Assembly (NCBI GenBank): GCA_018401275.1
Contig: JAGYKW010000005.1
Location: 45,938 to 109,937 of the forward strand
Length of the DNA: 64,000 nt
Direction of reading: 5' to 3'
From: Nitriliruptoraceae bacterium
GTDB taxonomy: Bacteria > Actinomycetota > Nitriliruptoria > Nitriliruptorales > Nitriliruptoraceae
The notes under the pieces: model-generated
What the model was told of the DNA's origin: nothing
The model's database searches: none
The model's input: the letters and a program-made list of their open reading frames with translations, nothing else
In this document: in pieces, positions 8,072 to 20,230 of the stretch
Layout of the letters: each line of letters opens with the position of its first letter
How positions within the stretch are numbered: the stretch's first letter is position 1
Translations under genes and position numbers: made by a program

Positions 8072-10870
8072 TCAGCGCGTGATGTCGTCGGGCGAGCCGC
8101 CGGGCTGGCCGAAGAACGGCACCTTCGAGAAGTCGAGCCCGTAGCGCTCGATCGCCTCGTTCAGCACGCTGCGGTCCTTCTCCCCGAGCTTCACGAGCTC
8201 CGCGAGCACGCAGTAGACGACCGCGTGCGCATCGATGCGGTGCAGCCTCCGGAGCGCCTCACGCGTGTCCGAACGACCGAACCCGTCGGTCCCCAGCGCC
8301 GCGAACGGTCCGGGCACGAAGTCGGCGATCTGGAACGGTGTCGCACGCATCCAGTCCGACACCGCGACGAACGGGCGGTCGCGCCCGTCCTCGAGGATGC
8401 GCGTGACCATCGGGACCTTCGGCTGCGCGTCGGGGTTGGTGCGGTTGAACGACTCGACGGCCGTCCCGTCGCGCAGCAGACGGTTCCAGCCGGGCGCCGA
8501 CCACACGTCGGCGACGACGTCGAAGTCGGTGGCCAGCAGTTCCTGCGCACGCAGCGCCTCGCCGATGATCGTGCCCGAGGACAGCAGGTGCGCGTCCGCG
8601 ACCCGACCGGCCTTCACCCCGTCGAGCGCGTGACCCGAGCGGTAGCGGTAGAGCCCGTCGATGACGTCCTGGTCGGTGACGTGCTCGGGCATCGCCGGCT
8701 GGATGACGGGCTCGTTGTAGACGGTGAGGTAGAAGATGACGTCCTCGCCGCCCTCGACGTACCGGTCGGAGAACATGCGCTCGAGCCCGTGCTCGACGAG
8801 CACCGCCAGCTCGTAGGCGAACGACGGGTCGTACGCCTCGACCGCCGGGTTCGACTGTGCGATGAGCAGCGAGTGGCGGTCCTGGTGCTGCAGGCCCTCG
8901 CCGTTGAGCGTCGTCCCGCCGGCCGTCGCACCGATGAGGAAGCCGCGCGCACGCTGGTCGGCCGCCGACCAGATCGAGTCGGCCGTGCGCTGGAACCCGA
9001 ACATCGAGTAGAAGATGTAGAGCGGCACCGTCGGCACACCGTGCGTCGCGTACGACGATCCGGCGGCGGCGAACGTCGCGACCGAGCCGGCCTCGGTGAT
9101 GCCCTCGTGGATGATCTGCCCGTCGACCGCCGTGCGGTAGCTGAGCAGCAGGTCCGAGTCGACCGGCTCGTAGGTCTGCCCCTGGTGGTCGTAGATCTTC
9201 GCCGTGGGGAACCACGAGTCCATGCCGAAGGTGCGCGCCTCGTCGGGGATGATCGGCACGATGCGCTTGCCGAGGTCCTTGCTCTTGAGCAGGTCCTTGA
9301 AGACGCGCACGAGCGCCATCGTCGTCGCGACCGGCTGGTTGCCCGAGCCCTGCTTCAGCGCGTCGTAGAGCGCGTGCTCCGGCAGCTCCGGCATGACGAA
9401 CTGCACACGCCGCTCCGGCATGAACCCGCCGAGCTCCGCGCGTCGCTCCTTGAGGTAGCGGACCTCGTCGGAGTCCGGACCCGGATCGACGTAGGGCGGA
9501 AGGTCCGCCTCGAGCGCGGAGTCAGGGATGTCGAGCTCGAGCCGGTCACGGAACGACATCAGCGCGGCCGACGACAGCTTCTTCATCTGGTGGACAGCGT
9601 TGCGGGCCTCGAAGTCCGGCCCGAGCGTCCAACCCTTCACCGTCTGCGCGAGGATGACGGTCGGCGCACCCTCGGTGCGCACCGCCGCGTCGTACGCGGC
9701 ATGCACCTTGCGGTAGTCGTGCCCGCCGCGCTTCACGCGCGCGAGGTCGTCATCGGTGACCGTCGCAGCGATCGCGCGCAGCGACTCGTTCGCGCCGAAG
9801 AAGTGCTCGCGGACGTACGCCGGCCCGCGCGCGATGTAGGTCTGCATCTGCCCGTCCGGCACCTCGTTCATGCGGGCGACGAGCGCCCCGTCGACGTCCT
9901 TCGCGAGCAGCGCGTCCCACTCGCGGCCCCAGATGACCTTCACGACGTTCCATCCGGCACCGCGGAACACGCCCTCGAGCTCCTGGATGATCTTCCCGTT
10001 GCCGCGCACCGGACCGTCGAGCTGCTGCAGGTTGCAGTTGATGACGAACGTCAGGTTGTCGAGGTGCTCGCGCGCCGCGACCGACAGTGCACCCAGCGTC
10101 TCCGGCTCGGCCGTCTCGCCGTCGCCACCGAAGAACCACACGCGCTGCTGCGACGTGTCCTTCATGCCACGGTGGTGGAGGTAGCGGTTGAAGCGCGCCT
10201 GGTAGATCGCGTTGAGCGGACCGAGCCCCATCGACACGGTCGGGAACTCCCAGAAGTCCGGCATGAGCCGCGGGTGCGGGTAGCTCGACAGGCCGCCCGG
10301 CTCGACCTCGCTGCGGAAATGGTCCAGCTGGTCGGCGGTCAGTCGGCCGGCGAGGAACGCGCGCGCATAGATGCCCGGCGACGCGTGCCCCTGCAGGAAC
10401 AGCTGGTCGCCACCGCCCGGATGGTCCTTGCCGCGGAAGAAGTGGTTGAAGCCGACCTCGTACAGCGACGCGGCGGACGCGTAGGTCCCGATGTGCCCGC
10501 CGGTGCCGCGCATCACGTTCGTGCGGTGGACCATGACCGCCGCGTTCCAGCGGATCAGACGGCGGATGCGCCGCTCGAGCGCCTCGTCGCCGGGGAACGG
10601 CAGCTCACGGTCCGTCGGGATCGTGTTCACGTAGTCGGTCGAGGTCAGCGACGGCAGACCGATCTGCTGCTGCCGCGCCCGTTCGAGGACCTTGAGCATC
10701 AGGAAGCGAGCACGCGCCGGACCGCCATGGCCCACGACCGCGTCGAACGCGTCGAGCCACTCGCCCGTCTCGACCGGATCGGCGTCCGCATGCTGCGACG
10801 CGAGCCCGTCGAGGATCACCGGTGCCGCCGGGTCGGTGCGGGGGACGTCGGTCGGGTCCTGTGCGTTCAC
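8072..10870 (-). CDS. aceE: Pyruvate dehydrogenase E1 component, homodimeric type
   Basis: This 932-residue protein matches the length and layout of AceE, the thiamine-diphosphate enzyme that decarboxylates pyruvate and acetylates lipoyl groups of the E2 subunit. The thiamine-diphosphate motif runs from GDGE (249-252) to NCN (278-280). Other landmarks are [41 protein letters not shown] and [15 protein letters not shown] in the second half. GTG 10870 was chosen; a CTGGAGC ribosome site precedes it. The gene stands alone, with no E2 or E3 beside it, as usual in actinobacteria. Its antisense strand is open for 900 codons because of base composition. Confidence 0.97.
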   Translation of the reverse strand: MNAQDPTDVPRTDPAAPVILDGLASQHADADPVETGEWLDAFDAVVGHGGPARARFLMLKVLERARQQQIGLPSLTSTDYVNTIPTDRELPFPGDEALERRIRRLIRWNAAVMVHRTNVMRGTGGHIGTYASAASLYEVGFNHFFRGKDHPGGGDQLFLQGHASPGIYARAFLAGRLTADQLDHFRSEVEPGGLSSYPHPRLMPDFWEFPTVSMGLGPLNAIYQARFNRYLHHRGMKDTSQQRVWFFGGDGETAEPETLGALSVAAREHLDNLTFVINCNLQQLDGPVRGNGKIIQELEGVFRGAGWNVVKVIWGREWDALLAKDVDGALVARMNEVPDGQMQTYIARGPAYVREHFFGANESLRAIAATVTDDDLARVKRGGHDYRKVHAAYDAAVRTEGAPTVILAQTVKGWTLGPDFEARNAVHQMKKLSSAALMSFRDRLELDIPDSALEADLPPYVDPGPDSDEVRYLKERRAELGGFMPERRVQFVMPELPEHALYDALKQGSGNQPVATTMALVRVFKDLLKSKDLGKRIVPIIPDEARTFGMDSWFPTAKIYDHQGQTYEPVDSDLLLSYRTAVDGQIIHEGITEAGSVATFAAAGSSYATHGVPTVPLYIFYSMFGFQRTADSIWSAADQRARGFLIGATAGGTTLNGEGLQHQDRHSLLIAQSNPAVEAYDPSFAYELAVLVEHGLERMFSDRYVEGGEDVIFYLTVYNEPVIQPAMPEHVTDQDVIDGLYRYRSGHALDGVKAGRVADAHLLSSGTIIGEALRAQELLATDFDVVADVWSAPGWNRLLRDGTAVESFNRTNPDAQPKVPMVTRILEDGRDRPFVAVSDWMRATPFQIADFVPGPFAALGTDGFGRSDTREALRRLHRIDAHAVVYCVLAELVKLGEKDRSVLNEAIERYGLDFSKVPFFGQPGGSPDDITR

Positions 10871-10960
10871 GTCATGCTCCAGGTCCAGAGGGGGCAGCGG
10901 TCGTGCGGGTCGACAGCGACACGCTAGCGGCGCCCGCGAGGGGCGTTCCGAGCGTGCCGG

Positions 10961-12037
10961 TCAGCCCGCGAGCCGGTACGGGCCATCGGACGCCTGCTCG
11001 ACATGACCGAGCCGCCACGCGGTCACGCCACGTCCGGCCAGCACCGCGAGCGCCGCATCGACCGCGTCGGCTGCGAGCACGAGGACCATGCCGACGCCGC
11101 AGTTGAACGTGCGCCACATCTCGCTGTCCTCGACGGGCCCGTGCTCGGCGAGCCAGCGGAACACCGGCGGCCAGTCCCAGGTCGTGCGGTCCACGACCGC
11201 TCCGAGCCCCGGTGGCAGCACGCGCGGCAGGTTGCCGGGCAGCCCGCCGCCCGTGACGTGGCAGGCGGCGTGCACGCCGTCCGCCTCACCGACGCCGAGC
11301 GCGTCGATGACCGCGAGCACGTCCGGTGCGTGCACGCGCGTCGGCTCCATCAGCTCGTCGCTGAGCGGGCGTGGCAGTCCGTGCGCCTCGCTGAGGTCGA
11401 GCCCCGCGACGATGCGGCGGATGAGCGAGTACCCGTTCGCGTGCGGACCCGACGAGGGCAGCGCCAGCAGCACGTCGCCGGCGCGCACCCGGTCGGGGCC
11501 GAGCAGCGCGTCATGCTCGACGACCCCGACGGCGAACCCGGCGACGTCGAACGCGTCCGGCTCGAGCAGACCCGGGTGCTCCGCGGTCTCGCCGCCGACG
11601 AGCGCGCAGCTCGCGAGCACGCACGCGTCCGCGATGCCGCCGACGAGGTCCGCGACCCGCTGCGGATCGAGGCGACCGACCGCGAGGTAGTCGTTCATGA
11701 ACAGCGGCCGCGCGCCGACCGCGACGAGGTCGTCGACGACCATGCCGACCAGGTCATGCCCGATGCCGTCGAGCCGGCCGAGCTGACGGGCGAGCTCCAC
11801 CTTCGTCCCGACCCCGTCGGAGGACGACACGAGGATCGGGTCGCGCCAGCCGGTGGGGTCGAAGCGGAACAGGCCGCCGAACCCACCGATGCCACCGAGC
11901 ACCTCGGGGCCGTGCGTCGCAGCGACCCGCGCGCCGATCAGCCCGACGCTGCGCTCGGCCGCCTCGAGGTCGACCCCGGCGTCGCCGTAGGAGACGGAGC
12001 GGCGTGCGGCGTCGAGGCCGGCGTCGCGCTCAGCCAT
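10961..12037 (-). CDS. purM: Phosphoribosylformylglycinamidine cyclo-ligase (AIR synthetase)
   Basis: This 358-residue enzyme closes the imidazole ring in purine synthesis using ATP. It shows the family features SYGDAGVD, SSDGVGTKVELA (SDGVGTK at 73-79), VGGETAEHPG, LPSSGPHANGYSLIR, ACHVTGGGLPGNLPRV and FNCGVGMVLV. ATG 12037 fits the usual PurM N-terminus better than upstream GTG codons. The usual partner purF is not adjacent; instead the start overlaps the 3' end of a hypothetical gene by 8 bp. Confidence 0.95.
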   Translation of the reverse strand: MAERDAGLDAARRSVSYGDAGVDLEAAERSVGLIGARVAATHGPEVLGGIGGFGGLFRFDPTGWRDPILVSSSDGVGTKVELARQLGRLDGIGHDLVGMVVDDLVAVGARPLFMNDYLAVGRLDPQRVADLVGGIADACVLASCALVGGETAEHPGLLEPDAFDVAGFAVGVVEHDALLGPDRVRAGDVLLALPSSGPHANGYSLIRRIVAGLDLSEAHGLPRPLSDELMEPTRVHAPDVLAVIDALGVGEADGVHAACHVTGGGLPGNLPRVLPPGLGAVVDRTTWDWPPVFRWLAEHGPVEDSEMWRTFNCGVGMVLVLAADAVDAALAVLAGRGVTAWRLGHVEQASDGPYRLAG

Positions 12038-12491
12038 GCGCGTCGCGCACAGCGTCACGCAGACGCGAGTCGGGGCAGCGCCAGGTGCGCCGGAACGCGG
12101 CCTCCGCGTCGGCGAACGCGTCCAGCCGGTCCATCAGCAGGCGCACCGGGTCGAGGACGTCGTCGAGCTCGTCGGTCGACGCGGCGATCTCGTCGATGCG
12201 GTCGAGCTGCTGCGTCGCCCGGTCGAGCGCCTCGCTGCAGGTCGTCCACTCGTCGGCCAGCTGGTCGATGCGCCAGCCGGGCATCCACGCGCGCACGTCG
12301 ACGATCGCCCGACGCAGTGCGGTCGTGCCGACGGTGATCGGCGCGGGCTCGACCCGTCCGACCGGCAGCACACCGAGCAGCATGCGGCGGCCACCCTCCA
12401 GCACGTCGCAGCAGTCGAGGAACGCCCACCAGGCCGGCTCGAGGTCGGCCGGGAGGTGGGGTCGGGTGGCGAAGAGGCGAGGAGGTCTCAC
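12030..12491 (-). CDS. Hypothetical protein upstream of purM
   Basis: This 153-residue soluble protein is not recognised. It is acidic, mostly helical in appearance and rich in Asp, Leu and Trp (LEPAWWAFLDCCDVLEGG, DVRAWMPGWRIDQL). The C-terminal third has a regular heptad-like run of Leu/Ile and Asp (ALDRATQQLDRIDEI) that could form a helical bundle. GTG 12491 is the first usable start. It overlaps purM by 8 bp, so it is probably its first cistron. Good third-position GC bias supports real coding. Confidence 0.6.
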   Translation of the reverse strand: MRPPRLFATRPHLPADLEPAWWAFLDCCDVLEGGRRMLLGVLPVGRVEPAPITVGTTALRRAIVDVRAWMPGWRIDQLADEWTTCSEALDRATQQLDRIDEIAASTDELDDVLDPVRLLMDRLDAFADAEAAFRRTWRCPDSRLRDAVRDAHG

Positions 12492-12541
12492 GCCGGGAGC
12501 CTACAAGCGGGCTCTTCGGAGCTCGGCCTACAGTCCGCGTG

Positions 12542-13724
12542 ATGCGCATCCTGTTCCCGACCCTCGTCGCCTTCCCGACCTCCGACGCCCCGGCGGTGCA
12601 GGTCGGCTCCATGGCGCAGGCGTTCGGCGAGCTCGGTCACGAGGTGGTGCTGCTGTCCCCGGTCGCCGGCGCCGGTGACGTGACGAGCACCCTCGGTCGT
12701 CCCGCCGCGTTCCGCCACGTCGCCCTGTCGGCGCGGGTGCACCGTGGGCAGTCCTACCTGCATGCGCTGCGCATCGCGCGGCTGGTCGCGCTTGGCGCCG
12801 TCGACCTCGTGTTCGCGCGCAACCTGCGCGCCTGCCTCCTGCCGGCCCGCCGCGGCGTCCCGACCATCTTCGAGGCGCACACGCTGAGTTCGCTCACCGG
12901 ACGTCAGGACCGATGGGTGCTCCGCCAGCTCAGGCGCAGCCCGGGGTTCCGCGGCATCGTCGCGATCTCCCAGGCGCTGGCCGACGATCTGGTCGACGAG
13001 CTCGAGGTCGACCCGGCGATGCTGCTGGTCGCGCACGACGCCGTGCACGTCGCGTCGGACGAGCTCAGTACGGCTTGCCGCCGGTCGGCAGTCGACGACC
13101 GGTCGCCGTTACCCGCGAGCCCGGCGCGCCGATCCGCGTCGCCACCATCAAGGCTCCCTGGCAGGCGGTAGACGCGCGTCGACGTCAGGCCGGCGCCCGG
13201 GCGAGACGTTCGCGATCGCCGGCGGGCCGGACACGCTGCGGCAGCGCTGCGCCAGCGAGCAGCACCGAGGGCCCAACGAACGTGACCACCACGGGCCGAT
13301 CGACCCGGTCGACGCCCGAGCGCTGCAGCGCGACTGCGACGTGCTCGTCGCGCCGTTCGCGCGCCGCATCGAGAGCGACAGCGGTCACGACATCGCCCGC
13401 TGGACGTCGCCCATGAAGGTGTTCGAGTACATGGCGTCCGGCCGCCCGATCGTCATCAGCGACCTCCCGGTGCTGCGCGAGGTCCTGCGTCCCGACGTCG
13501 ACGCGCTGATGGTGCCGCCGGAGGACCCCGACGCGCTGATCGCGGCGCTCGAACGGCTGCGCGACGACCCAGGACTCGGCGCCCGGCTGGCGGCGTCCGC
13601 GCTCGAACGGGTGCGCAGCGAGTTCACCTGGGAGCTGCGAGCACGCCGCATCCTCGAACGGTTCGTGCCCGAGGCTCCACCGCGCGAGGGCGGCGACGCC
13701 ACCAGAGCGCCTGAACGCCCGTAA
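12542..13724 (+). pseudogene. Disrupted GT4-family glycosyltransferase
   Basis: The N-terminal half (ATG 12542 to about 13060) is a normal acceptor domain: FPTSDAPAVQVGSMAQAFGELGHEVVLL (start FPTSDAPAVQ), VFARNLRACLL and FEAHTLSS. The C-terminal half (about 13170-13724) is a normal donor domain in another frame: ETFAIAGGPDTLRQRC, DVLVAPFARR, SPMKVFEYMASGRPIVISDLP. Between them the frame changes twice (2 to 1 near 13070, 1 to 0 near 13145), each in the direction of a one-base loss. The usual R-G-V-D-x-L segment after GSLAGG is also missing. The gene is therefore probably decayed, although a badly resolved sequence patch is possible. Confidence 0.7.
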
Positions 13725-13734
13725 CCTCAGGCCC

Positions 13735-16700
13735 ATGACGTCCCTCGAAGCCCCGCCGGGGGGGCCGGCGGTGCTGCCGCCCCTCGCCTCCCATCCGTTC
13801 CTCGACGCGCTCGGGGAACGCACCGTCGTGCTCGACGGCGCCATGGGCACCAGCGTGCAGGAGGCGGACCTCAGCGCCGCCGACTTCGGTGGGGAGGCGC
13901 TCGAGGGCTGCAACGAGGTGCTCGTGCGCACCCGGCCCGACGTGGTCGACGCCGTGCACCGCTCGTTCCTCGAGGTCGGCTGCCATGCGGTCGAGACCGA
14001 CACGTTCGGTGGCGCGCCGTGGGTGCTCGACGAGTACGGCCTGGGGGCGGAGACGGAGGAGCTGAACCGTCGTGCCGCCGAGATCGCGCGCAGCGCGTGC
14101 GACGCGTTCGCCACGCCCGGTGACCCGCGCTGGGTCATCGGCTCGATCGGTCCGGGCACGCGCTCGCCGACGCTGTCGCTCGGCAAGGAGCGCCACGAGG
14201 ATCCGCAGGCGATCCGGCTCGATGAGATGGAGGACGGCTACCGCCGCCAGATCCGCGGCCTGCTCGACGGCGACCGACGTGCTGCTCATCGAGACCGTCT
14301 ACGACCTGCTGCAGGCCAAGGCCGCGATCGCCGCGGCGAACGACGTGTTCGTCGAGCGCGGCCAGCGCGTGCCGTTGATGGTGCAGTTCACCGTCGAGAA
14401 GGACATCGACACGCTGCTGCTCGGGTCCGAGCCGCCGGCGGTCGCAGCGCTCGACCCGATCGCGATCGACGTGCTCGGCATCAACTGCGCGACGGGTCCG
14501 GCCGACATGCGCGAGCACGTGCGCACCCTGTCACGCGCGTCGCGCATGCCGATCTCCATCCTGCCCAACGCCGGCCTGCCCGAACTGGTCGACGGGCGCA
14601 CCGTCTACCGGCTCTCGCCCGACGAGCTGGCCGCCGCTCACCTCGAGTTCGTCGACCAGTTCGGCGTCGGCATCGTCGGTGGCTGCTGCGGCACCACGCC
14701 CGCGCACCTCGCCGCCGTCGTCGAGGCGGTCGGAGCGATCCGTCCGCGTCCGCGCCTGCTCGACCGACCGCAGCTCGCGCGCATCGGCGCGTCGGGCCGT
14801 GCGACCGACCCCGCGCGCAGCGGTGAGGCGGCCGCCGCGGACACGCGCGAGACGATCACCGTCGAGTACCGGCCGGCGCTCGCGTCGCTGTACACCGCCG
14901 TGCCCTTCGAGCAGGAGAACACGTTCCTCGCGATCGGCGAGCGGGCGAACGCGAACGGTTCGCGCGCGTTCCGTGACCTGCTGCTCGACGGCGACCTCGA
15001 GGGCATCGTCCAGCTCGCACGCTCGCAGACGCGCGAGGGCGCGCACGTGCTCGACGTGTGCGTCGACTACGTCGGCCGTGCCGGTGCGCCCGACATGGTC
15101 AGCGTCGTCGACCGCTACGCCACGTCGTCCACGCTGCCGCTGGTCATCGACTCGACGCAGACCGACGTCATCGAGGTCGCGCTCACGCGCCTCGGCGGCC
15201 GGGCGGTCATCAACTCGGTGAACCTCGAGGACGGGCGCGTCAAGGCCGACCTGCTGCTGCCCCTCGCCCGCCGCTACGGCGCGGCCGTCGTCGTGCTCGC
15301 CATCGACGAGGAGGGCCAGGCCCGCACCGCCGACTGGAAGGTGCGCGTGTGCGAGCGGGTCGCACGCATCGCGATCGACGAGTACGGCCTCGAGGCGCAC
15401 GACCTGATCTTCGACTGCCTCACGTTCCCCCTCGGCAGCGGGTCCGACGACCTGCGCCGCGACGCGATCGAGACGCTCGACGCCATCGAGGGCGTGAAGC
15501 GCGCCGTGCCCGGGTGCCACACGACGCTCGGGCTGTCCAACGTGTCCTTCGGGCTCTCGCCCGCCGCACGCCAGGTGCTCAACTCCGTGTTCCTCGAGGA
15601 GGCGATCGCGCGCGGCCTCGACTCCGCGATCGTGCACCCGGGTCGCATCCTGCCGCTGCACCGCATCCCCGACGAGCAGGTCGAGGTCGCGCGCGACCTC
15701 ATCCACGACCGCCGCGGCAGCGCAGGACGCGGCGGCACCGCACCCGACGACTACGACCCGCTGACGATGCTGATGGAGCTCTTCGACGGGGTGACCAGCA
15801 CGAAGGCGACCGCCGACGAGCTCGCGGCGCTCAGCGTCGAGGAGCGGCTCGAGCGGCGCATCGTCGACGGCGACCCCGACGGCATCGAGGGTGACCTCGA
15901 CACCGCGCTCGAGACGCACCCGCCGCTCGAGATCATCAACGCCTACCTGCTGGCCGGCATGCGCACCGTCGGTGAGCTGTTCGCCGACGGCCGCATGCAG
16001 CTCCCGTTCGTGCTGCAGTCCGCGCAGACGATGAAGTCAGCGGTCGCGCATCTCGAGCCGCACATCGCTGCGTCCGGTGGTGCGTCCGCGACCGCGAAGG
16101 GCACCGTGCTGATCGCGACGGTGAAGGGTGACGTGCACGACATCGGCAAGAACCTCGTCGACATCATCCTGCGCAACAACGGCTACGAGGTCGTCAACCT
16201 CGGCATCAAGCAGTCCATCGACCAGATCCTCGCCGCCGCTGAGCAGCACGGTGCGGACGCGATCGGCATGTCGGGTCTGCTCGTGAAGTCGACGGTCATC
16301 ATGCGCGAGAACCTCGAGGAGATGAACCACCGCGGCGTCGCGCACTTCCCGGTGCTGCTGGGTGGCGCGGCGCTCACGCGCGGCTACGTCGAGGACGACC
16401 TGCGGGCGCTCTACGACGGCTCCGTCTTCTACTGCAAGGACGCGTTCGAGGCGCTGCGCGTGCTCGCCGACGTGCTGGGCGGAGCAGCGGCAGGCGGGGC
16501 AGCTCCCGAGGGCACGGAGAGCGCGGCCGGCACGACCGACGCCGACCCGGCGCCCGACCTCGCGGCGCGGAAGCCGCGTCGTGCGCGTCCCGCGCCGCGC
16601 GCCACCGAGGCGCCACCCGCGGTCGATGCGCAGGGCCGGCCACGCTCGCTCGTCGCGTCCGACGTCGCCGTCCCGACCCCGCCGTTCTGGGGCACGCGCA

Positions 16701-17506
16701 TCGTGCGCGGCGTGCCGCTCGACGAGATCGTGCCGCTCATCAACGAGGTCGCGCTGTTCCGCAACCAGTGGGGCTTCGTCCCGGCCGACCTCGGGCCCGA
16801 CGGCTACCGCGAGCTGCTCGAGCGCGAGGCGCGCCCGGTGCTGCGCGACCTCATCGCCACCGCGAAGGCCGAGCGCATCGTCACCCCCGGCGTCGTCTAC
16901 GGCTACTACCCGGCGAACGGTGACGGCGACGACGTCGTCGTGTGGGACCCCGAGGCACCGCTGGAGCGTGAGCTCGCCCGGTTCTCGTTCCCGCGCCAGG
17001 ACCGCGGCCGCTTCCTGTGCATCGCCGACTTCCTGCGCAGCGTCGACAGCGGCGTGACCGACGTGCTCGGCGTGCAGGTCGTCACGATGGGGCCGCGCGT
17101 CACCGAGGTCGCCGCCGACCTGTTCGCGCAGGACCGCTACCAGGACTACCTCTACACGCACGGCTTCGGGGTCGAGATGGCCGAGGCGCTCGCCGAGCTG
17201 TGGCACCGGCGCATGCGTCAGGAGCTCGGCATCGCCGGCGAGGACGGCCCGGGCCCGCACGACTGGTTCCGTCAGGGCTACCGCGGCTCACGCTTCTCGT
17301 TCGGGTACCCGGCGTGCCCGAACCTCGAGGACCAGGAGCTGCTGTTCCGTCTCGTCGACCCGTCCCCGATCGGCGTGTCGCTCACCGACGAGTTCATGCT
17401 CCACCCCGAGCAGTCGACCTCCGCGATCGTGCTGCACCATCCGGAGGCCACCTACTTCAACGCCCGCGAGCGCGCCGAGGAGCCTGCGGCCGACGTCGAC
17501 GCATGA
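13735..17506 (+). CDS. metH: Cobalamin-dependent methionine synthase (one-base frameshift)
   Basis: MetH methylates homocysteine using methyl-tetrahydrofolate. All four modules are present over about 1256 codons: the homocysteine domain (LDGAMGTS near the start, zinc cysteines in GGCCGTTP), the folate domain (VPFEQENTFLAIGERANANGSR, first part given as FLAIGERANANG), the cobalamin domain with DVHDIGKN carrying the ligand His, and the activation domain ending RFSFGYPACPNLEDQELLF (FGYPACP). One extra base near 14268-14273 breaks the frame after GLLDG; removing it restores TDVLLIETVYDLL. Metabolic coherence with metF (ATGA overlap) and metA suggests a functional gene and a sequence error. Confidence 0.92.
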
Positions 17507-18423
17507 GCGGCGTGACGCCCGTCGGGACGCCCGTCGCCGCGCTGCTCGCCGAGGGGCCGACCGTCTCGTTCGAGTTCTTCCCCCCGCGCAGCGAGGAGGC
17601 CTCGGCGACGCTGCGCACCACCATCGCCGAGCTCGCACCGCTCGAGCCGTCGTTCGTGTCCGTCACCTACGGTGCCGGTGGCTCCACCCGCGAGCTGACG
17701 CACCGGCTGGTCGTCGACCTGCTCGCCGACGGCATCAACCCGGTCGCGCACCTGACCGCTGTCGAGCACACCGTCGAGGAACTGACGGACATCGTCACCG
17801 GCTACCGCGACGCCGGCGTGCGCAACGTGCTGGCGCTGCGCGGTGATCCGCCGGCCGGCGTCGACGAGCCGCTGCGCGCGGTGGAGCATGCCATCGACCT
17901 GGTCCATCTCGTCCGTGGCATCGTCGGCGAGGGCTCGAGCGTCGCGGTCGCCGCCCATCCGGAGGGCCATCCGGCGTCCCCGTCGGTGGCGGAGGACCGG
18001 CGCCATCTCGCGGCGAAGCTCGAGGCCGCCGACTACGCCGTCACGCAGTTCTTCTTCGCGGCCGAGGACTACCTGCGGCTCGTCGAGGACCTGGCCGCGC
18101 TCGACTGCCACCGGCCGGTGCTGCCCGGCATCATGCCGGTCACCAACCTCGCGCAGATCGAACGCTTCGCTGCGCTCTCAGGCGCGACGTTCCCCGCATG
18201 GCTGGCCGAACGGCTCCGGGCGGTCGGCGACGATCCTGCGGCGGTGCGCGCCGTGGGTGTCGAGGCGGCGACCGAGCTGTGCGCCGAGCTCATGGACGCC
18301 GGCGCACCGGGCCTGCACTTCTACACGCTCAACCGTTCGACGGCGACCCGTGAGGTCGCTGCGAACCTCGGGCTCGACGACTCGACCGGCCCGATGGCCT
18401 CAGCGGCTGATACGAACCAGTGA
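17503..18423 (+). CDS. metF: Methylenetetrahydrofolate reductase
   Basis: This 306-residue FAD enzyme makes the methyl-tetrahydrofolate used by MetH. Family motifs are VSFEFFPPRSEE at the start, SVTYGAGGSTRE, HLTAVEHT, VLALRGDPP, AAHPEGHP and the C-terminal GAPGLHFYTLNRS. The ATG overlaps the metH stop, giving a clear two-gene methyl-cycle operon. Its last 24 bp overlap the 3' end of bioY on the other strand. Confidence 0.96.
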   Translation: MSGVTPVGTPVAALLAEGPTVSFEFFPPRSEEASATLRTTIAELAPLEPSFVSVTYGAGGSTRELTHRLVVDLLADGINPVAHLTAVEHTVEELTDIVTGYRDAGVRNVLALRGDPPAGVDEPLRAVEHAIDLVHLVRGIVGEGSSVAVAAHPEGHPASPSVAEDRRHLAAKLEAADYAVTQFFFAAEDYLRLVEDLAALDCHRPVLPGIMPVTNLAQIERFAALSGATFPAWLAERLRAVGDDPAAVRAVGVEAATELCAELMDAGAPGLHFYTLNRSTATREVAANLGLDDSTGPMASAADTNQ

Positions 18424-18972
18424 CGGGGCGATCGTCGCGGCGACGACGACCTTGATCGCGTCGCCGAGCAGGAACGGGACGACGCCGAGCGTCAGCGCGG
18501 CGACCGGTCCCACCCCGAGGAAGATCGCGAGCCAGGTCGCACCGAGCACGTAGATGGTCGCGTGCGCGACCGCCATGACCCCGAGCGCAGTCCCGCGTCG
18601 ATCGAGCCGTCCGGCCTCCGCCGCACGACCGACGAGCAGCGCTGCGAGCGCGAAGCCGGCGATGTAGCCGAGCGTCGCACCGCCCGTCGCGAACCACGGC
18701 ACGCCGGCGACACCCAGTGCGAGGTAGGCGAGACCGCCGCCGCCCGCGCGACGGGAGCCGAGCAGCACGCCACCGACGAGCACGACGAACGTCTGGGCCG
18801 TCACCGGGACGGGCGTGAACCCGAGCGGCAGCACGATGCGCGAGGCGACCGCGAGGGCGAGGGCGAACGCGAGGACGACGACCGTCTCCCGAGCGACCAC
18901 GGTGGCGAGCGCCCCCATGCGACCGCCTGCGGTCGGGTCCGAGGATGCTGGGTGGGCGGCGGGAACGGACAT
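18400..18972 (-). CDS. bioY: Biotin transporter substrate-binding component
   Basis: This 190-residue membrane protein has about six hydrophobic helices and the BioY features LPLGFTPVPVTAQTFVVLVGG (core TPVPVTAQTF), GLAYLALGVAGVPWF and FLLGDAIKVV. BioY is the S component of an ECF transporter for biotin; no EcfA/T genes are adjacent, so it may use a shared energy module or act alone. A GGAG site six bases before ATG 18972 supports that start, which gives a hydrophilic N-terminal extension of about 18 residues. Confidence 0.92.
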   Translation of the reverse strand: MSVPAAHPASSDPTAGGRMGALATVVARETVVVLAFALALAVASRIVLPLGFTPVPVTAQTFVVLVGGVLLGSRRAGGGGLAYLALGVAGVPWFATGGATLGYIAGFALAALLVGRAAEAGRLDRRGTALGVMAVAHATIYVLGATWLAIFLGVGPVAALTLGVVPFLLGDAIKVVVAATIAPSLVRISR

Positions 18973-19090
18973 CAGCGGCTCCGTGTCTTCCGGTCGCGCC
19001 TGCGTGACGCGCCCATGCTCGCAGCCTACTTTCCGCGGGCCCCGTCAAGGGATCGCCACGGAGTCGCATCGATCGCACGGAGGGCCCACG

Positions 19091-19240
19091 ATGGACACGG
19101 AGCTCGCGAGGACCCAGGCTGCCTGCGACGTCGGTCAGGTCGCTGGGGCGCCATGCCCGGTGTGCGACGCACCGCTGCAGCAGGAGCACGCCCACACGCG
19201 CTGCCGCAGCTGCGGCTGGCTCGGGAAGTGCTGCGAGTAA
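19091..19240 (+). CDS. Small zinc-ribbon protein (49 aa)
   Basis: A short gene with a good ribosome site (cggaggg) 6 bases before its ATG. It encodes a cysteine-rich peptide with CPVCDAP, then CRSCGWLGKCCE at the C-terminus: two CxxC knuckles about 18 residues apart plus a Cys pair. This is the layout of a single zinc ribbon. Similar tiny ribbon proteins occur as uncharacterised genes in bacteria; no function is known to me. It stands alone between bioY and the sugar-nucleotide gene. Confidence 0.62.
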   Translation: MDTELARTQAACDVGQVAGAPCPVCDAPLQQEHAHTRCRSCGWLGKCCE

Positions 19241-19258
19241 CGGTGCCGCTCGGCCCGA

Positions 19259-20226
<968 letters not shown>

Positions 20227-20230
<4 letters not shown>

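Noticed and set aside
8225..10927. Open frame of 900 codons on the plus strand opposite aceE
   Set aside because: Fully antisense to a confidently identified gene; high GC with strong third-position bias routinely leaves the opposite strand open. Composition is Arg/Asp/Val-rich with no domain.
13725..13734. Cobalamin or SAM riboswitch before metH
   Set aside because: Only ten bases separate metH from the preceding coding remnant, too little for a riboswitch.
14265..14275. Programmed frameshifting in metH
   Set aside because: No slippery heptamer or downstream structure is obvious, and similar +1 changes occur in unrelated genes, favouring sequence error.
14531..15919. Long reverse open frame within metH
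   Set aside because: Antisense to well-conserved folate-domain sequence of MetH; no start signal or domain.
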